DNA of 10,540 nucleotides from CAZMGD01 sp964565705 (GTDB lineage Bacteria > Actinomycetota > Acidimicrobiia > Acidimicrobiales > Ilumatobacteraceae), in assembly GCA_964565705.1 (NCBI GenBank), contig CAZMGD010000127.1, positions 1 to 10,540 of the forward strand, read 5' to 3'. Position numbers and translations under genes: made by a program. Below are positions 8,109-10,540 of this stretch, in pieces. Within the stretch, counting starts at the first letter, position 1, and every line of letters begins with the position of its first letter. The notes under the pieces were generated by a model. It searched no databases. It was not told the origin of the DNA and saw only the letters and a program-made list of their open reading frames with translations.

Positions 8109-9860
8109 ATGGCGATCGAGGAGGACGATGTCGCACGGGTGAAGGCCGCGACCTCCATCGTCGATCTCGTGGCCAGGTACGTCGGTCTCCGACGCGTCGG
8201 CCGCAACCACGTCGGGTTGTGCCCGTTCCACAGCGAGCGCAGCGGATCCTTCAACGTCAGCGAGGAGCGCGGCCGCTACCACTGCTTCGGCTGCAGCGCG
8301 TCGGGCGACGTGTTCAAGTTCGTGATGGAGATCGAGCACGTCGACTTCGTCACGGCCGTCGAGACGCTCGCCAACAGCGCCGGCATCCAGCTGCGCTACA
8401 CGAGCGGGGGCGAGAGCCAGGATCGCCAGCGCCGCCGGCGGATGATCGAGACCGTGGAACGTGCCGTCGACTGGTACCACGAGCGGCTGCTGAACGACCC
8501 TGCCGCCCGTCCGGCACGGGACTACCTCCGGTCGCGTGGCCTGTCCGGCGAGGTGGCCCGCTCGTTCAGGATCGGCTGGGCGCCCGACGACTGGGACGCG
8601 CTCAGCAAGTCGATCGGCAACGCCGACCTGCTGAAGCAGACCGGTCTCGCGTTCGTCAACCGTGGCGGGCGGCTGCAGGATGCGTTCCGGGCACGGGTGA
8701 TGTTCCCGATCTTCACGGACAACGGTGAGCCGGTCGCGTTCGGCGGACGGATCCTGCCGGGCAGCGCCGATCCGGCGAAGTACAAGAACTCGTCGGAGAC
8801 GCCGATCTACGCCAAGTCGAAGACGTTGTACGGGCTCAACTGGGCGAAGTCCGAGATCGTCACCGCCGACCAGGTGGTGGTGTGCGAGGGCTACACCGAC
8901 GTGATCGGCTTCCACCGCGCCGGCGTGCGCCGGGCGGTCGCCACCTGCGGCACGGCGTTCACCGAAGACCACGTGCGCCTCGTCAAGCGCTTCGCCAGCA
9001 AGGTGGTGCTGGCCTTCGACGCCGACGCCGCCGGTCAGGGTGCCGCCGACCGCTTCTACGAGTGGGAGCAGCGCTACCAGGTGCAGGTGTCGGTCGCCCA
9101 CTTCCCCGACGGCAAGGATCCTGGCGATCTGGCCGACCAACCCGACGTGCTGGCCGACGCGGTGGATCACGCCGAGACCTACCTCGCCTACCGCCTCCGG
9201 CGCGTGATGGCCGGCCGCCCACTGCGCAGCCCCGAGGATCGGGCCCGGCTCGCCGAGGCTGCGATGGCGGTCGTCAACGAGCATCCCGACCTCAACGTCC
9301 GCAAGCTGTACGCCGCCCAGGTCGCGACCCAGGTCGGGCTACAGGCCAGCGACGTGATCGCAACGGCGGAGCGACCGCGGGCCCGCCCCCACATCGACGT
9401 CGCGCCCGTGCGCCGGGTCAGCCCGGTGAACAACGCCGAGTTCGTGGCGGTGGTGCTGCTGCTGCAGCGCTGGGACGAGATCGCGCCCTGGTTGAGCGAG
9501 GTGCTGTTCGCCGACGACGTGAACCGCCGCGCGTTCCTCGCCCTCGCCGAGACCGACGGCGACCTGGATGCCGCGCTCGAGCACGCCGACCCGGAGGCCA
9601 GAGAGGTGCTCGAACGGGCTGCGGTGGCCGACATCGACGCCGACCCGTTCGCCGAGGCCCGCAACCTGATCGCTGCCGCGGTGCGCCGTGCGCTCGCCCG
9701 CATCGACGGGCCCGTCGACGTGGAACGGCTGCGGATGGTGCAGGAGGTGCGGCCACGGCTCGACGCGATGCTCGCCGACGGGGGCGAGGGAACCGCGGGG
9801 ATCGACGCCGCGGGCTGGTTGCTAGGGTGGCTCGACGCACGGAACGAGGAACTTGGGTGA
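8109..9860 (+). CDS. dnaG: DNA primase DnaG
   Basis: The gene encodes 583 residues, close to the E. coli enzyme. It makes the RNA primers for replication, working with the replicative helicase. The CHC2 zinc-binding domain is at the N-terminus (C38, H41, C59, C62 in CPFH and CFGC). It is followed by the primase catalytic core and a Toprim domain with EGYTD at 260-264 (E260) and FDADAAG with D304 and D306 as metal ligands. The remainder, about 430-583, is helical and poorly conserved, as expected for the helicase-binding domain. A longer reading from GTG 8067 is possible, but ATG 8109 has a -10 box 7 nt upstream and gives zinc-ligand positions matching other primases. The TGA stop overlaps the GTG start of rpoD. 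The upstream neighbour is the divergent RCC1-repeat gene, 135 bp away. Confidence 0.96.
   Translation: MAIEEDDVARVKAATSIVDLVARYVGLRRVGRNHVGLCPFHSERSGSFNVSEERGRYHCFGCSASGDVFKFVMEIEHVDFVTAVETLANSAGIQLRYTSGGESQDRQRRRRMIETVERAVDWYHERLLNDPAARPARDYLRSRGLSGEVARSFRIGWAPDDWDALSKSIGNADLLKQTGLAFVNRGGRLQDAFRARVMFPIFTDNGEPVAFGGRILPGSADPAKYKNSSETPIYAKSKTLYGLNWAKSEIVTADQVVVCEGYTDVIGFHRAGVRRAVATCGTAFTEDHVRLVKRFASKVVLAFDADAAGQGAADRFYEWEQRYQVQVSVAHFPDGKDPGDLADQPDVLADAVDHAETYLAYRLRRVMAGRPLRSPEDRARLAEAAMAVVNEHPDLNVRKLYAAQVATQVGLQASDVIATAERPRARPHIDVAPVRRVSPVNNAEFVAVVLLLQRWDEIAPWLSEVLFADDVNRRAFLALAETDGDLDAALEHADPEAREVLERAAVADIDADPFAEARNLIAAAVRRALARIDGPVDVERLRMVQEVRPRLDAMLADGGEGTAGIDAAGWLLGWLDARNEELG
9846..9850 (+). 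promoter_or_regulatory. rpoD: Shine-Dalgarno (GAGGA) of rpoD inside the end of dnaG
   Basis: GAGGA lies 6 nt before the GTG at 9857, normal spacing for the anti-Shine-Dalgarno. It decides the rpoD start in favour of GTG 9857 over the later in-frame GTG 9893. It is the only convincing Shine-Dalgarno in front of any gene in the window. Confidence 0.7.
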
Positions 9861-10540
9861 CGAACTGGAGCCATGAGCCAGCTCCAATTGACGTGATCCC
9901 ATGGGGATCGCCACAGGATGCCGGCAGGCTCGATCCGCCCGCCGCCGGCATCGACGCGCGTGAGTGGGTGGCCCTCGTCGAGCGCGGTGAGGCAGCGGGC
10001 GTGCTGCACGCCGACCGCATCACCCACGTCCTGCGCCACGTCGAGTTGAGCGAGGAACTGCTGTCCGCCGTCCACGACGCGCTCACCACGGCCGGCATCT
10101 CGATCGACGACACGCTCGACGACACCCCGACCGCAGGCATCGGCCTCGCCGTCCCCACCGGCCACGCGTCCGAGAACGGCGAGAGCGCGCACGTCGAGGA
10201 GCCGGCGCCGGTGCCGGCACCGCGGCCGCTGTCGGATCCCGAGTCGCTGCGCCGCGCCGAACGGGTGCTCGACGAGCGCATGCACCGCCGGGTGGAGCGC
10301 CTCGGCGAGCGCCGCGAGGTCGGCAACACCTCCGACACGGTGCGCATGTACCTGAAGGAGATCGGCAGGGTCGACCTCCTCACCGGCGAGGAGGAGCGCG
10401 TGCTCGCCAGTCTGGTCGAGGCCGGCAACCTCGCGGCTGCAGCGCTCGACGCCGACCCCGACGTCCTGCCGTCGGAGCGTCGCCGTCTGGTGCGCCAGGT
10501 CGAGTACGGCCAGCAGGCCAAGAGCCAGCTGATCCAGGCC
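9857..10540 (+). CDS. rpoD: RNA polymerase principal sigma factor RpoD (sigma-70), partial
   Basis: This frame is open from GTG 9857 to the right edge, giving 228 residues with no stop. Sigma-70 factors direct RNA polymerase to housekeeping promoters. Residues about 34-85 (REWVALVERGEAAGVL onward, ending GISIDD) resemble region 1.1, a small helical domain found in primary sigma factors. A Pro/Ala-rich linker follows. Region 1.2 starts at SDTVRMYLKEIGRVDLLTGE (about 158-177). The last residues, ERRRLVRQVEYGQQAKSQLIQA, lead into region 2, which lies outside the window. The start codon overlaps the dnaG stop as GTGA and has a GAGGA Shine-Dalgarno, so translation is probably coupled to dnaG. The dnaG-rpoD order is the core of the classic macromolecular-synthesis operon. 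An alternative primary-like sigma (HrdB paralogue) cannot be excluded without region 4. Confidence 0.93.
   Translation, partial: MTNWSHEPAPIDVIPWGSPQDAGRLDPPAAGIDAREWVALVERGEAAGVLHADRITHVLRHVELSEELLSAVHDALTTAGISIDDTLDDTPTAGIGLAVPTGHASENGESAHVEEPAPVPAPRPLSDPESLRRAERVLDERMHRRVERLGERREVGNTSDTVRMYLKEIGRVDLLTGEEERVLASLVEAGNLAAAALDADPDVLPSERRRLVRQVEYGQQAKSQLIQA

Noticed and set aside
9188..10521. Long minus-strand frames antisense to dnaG and rpoD
   Set aside because: They are Ser/Arg-rich with no recognisable motif. Both plus-strand genes are unambiguous.

Overview
The window is GC-rich, with G or C favoured at third codon positions on both strands. A dnaG gene runs straight into a principal sigma-70 gene, and the proteins look actinobacterial. 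My inference is an Actinomycetota chromosome, most likely an Acidimicrobiia (Ilumatobacter-like) lineage. This rests on recalled protein style; no search was run. It looks like ordinary core chromosome. I see no phage, insertion sequence, CRISPR array, tRNA or rRNA.

Layout. (1) 2-676, minus: the N-terminal 225 residues of a malyl-CoA-lyase-like CoA ester lyase that runs off the left edge. (2) 721-1446, plus: a short YgfZ-type folate-binding protein, divergent from gene 1. (3) 1447-1617: a gap between convergent genes holding two near-identical 56-bp hairpin elements with a third hairpin between them. (4) 1618-2835, minus: a membrane M50 (site-2) protease with a helical, TPR-like tail. (5) 2874-5537, plus: pyruvate phosphate dikinase, divergent from gene 4. 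(6) 5547-5590: a strong hairpin between convergent genes. (7) 5601-7973, minus: a secreted protein with three repeats of about 128 residues followed by seven RCC1 blades. (8) 8109-9860, plus: DNA primase. (9) 9857 to beyond 10540, plus: the start of RpoD, overlapping the primase stop codon.

The clearest pattern not explained by the genes is in the starts. Five of the six genes that begin a transcript have a TANNNT hexamer (the sixth a GATACT) whose last base is 7-8 nt before a start codon, and none has a convincing Shine-Dalgarno sequence. That is the signature of leaderless transcription. The one gene inside an operon, rpoD, has a GAGGA Shine-Dalgarno and a GTGA overlap with dnaG. At two divergent gene pairs the facing -10 boxes lie 17-18 bp apart, so each occupies the other's -35 position. 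Other points are a dikinase lacking the usual threonine two residues before its catalytic histidine, and a secreted RCC1 propeller with a C-x9-C pair in every blade.

Functionally, the lyase and dikinase belong to central carbon metabolism (acyl-CoA/glyoxylate and PEP/pyruvate). YgfZ supports Fe-S enzymes. The M50 protease is a membrane or signalling protein. dnaG-rpoD is a reduced form of the classic macromolecular-synthesis operon. I found no convincing evidence of a new multi-gene system.
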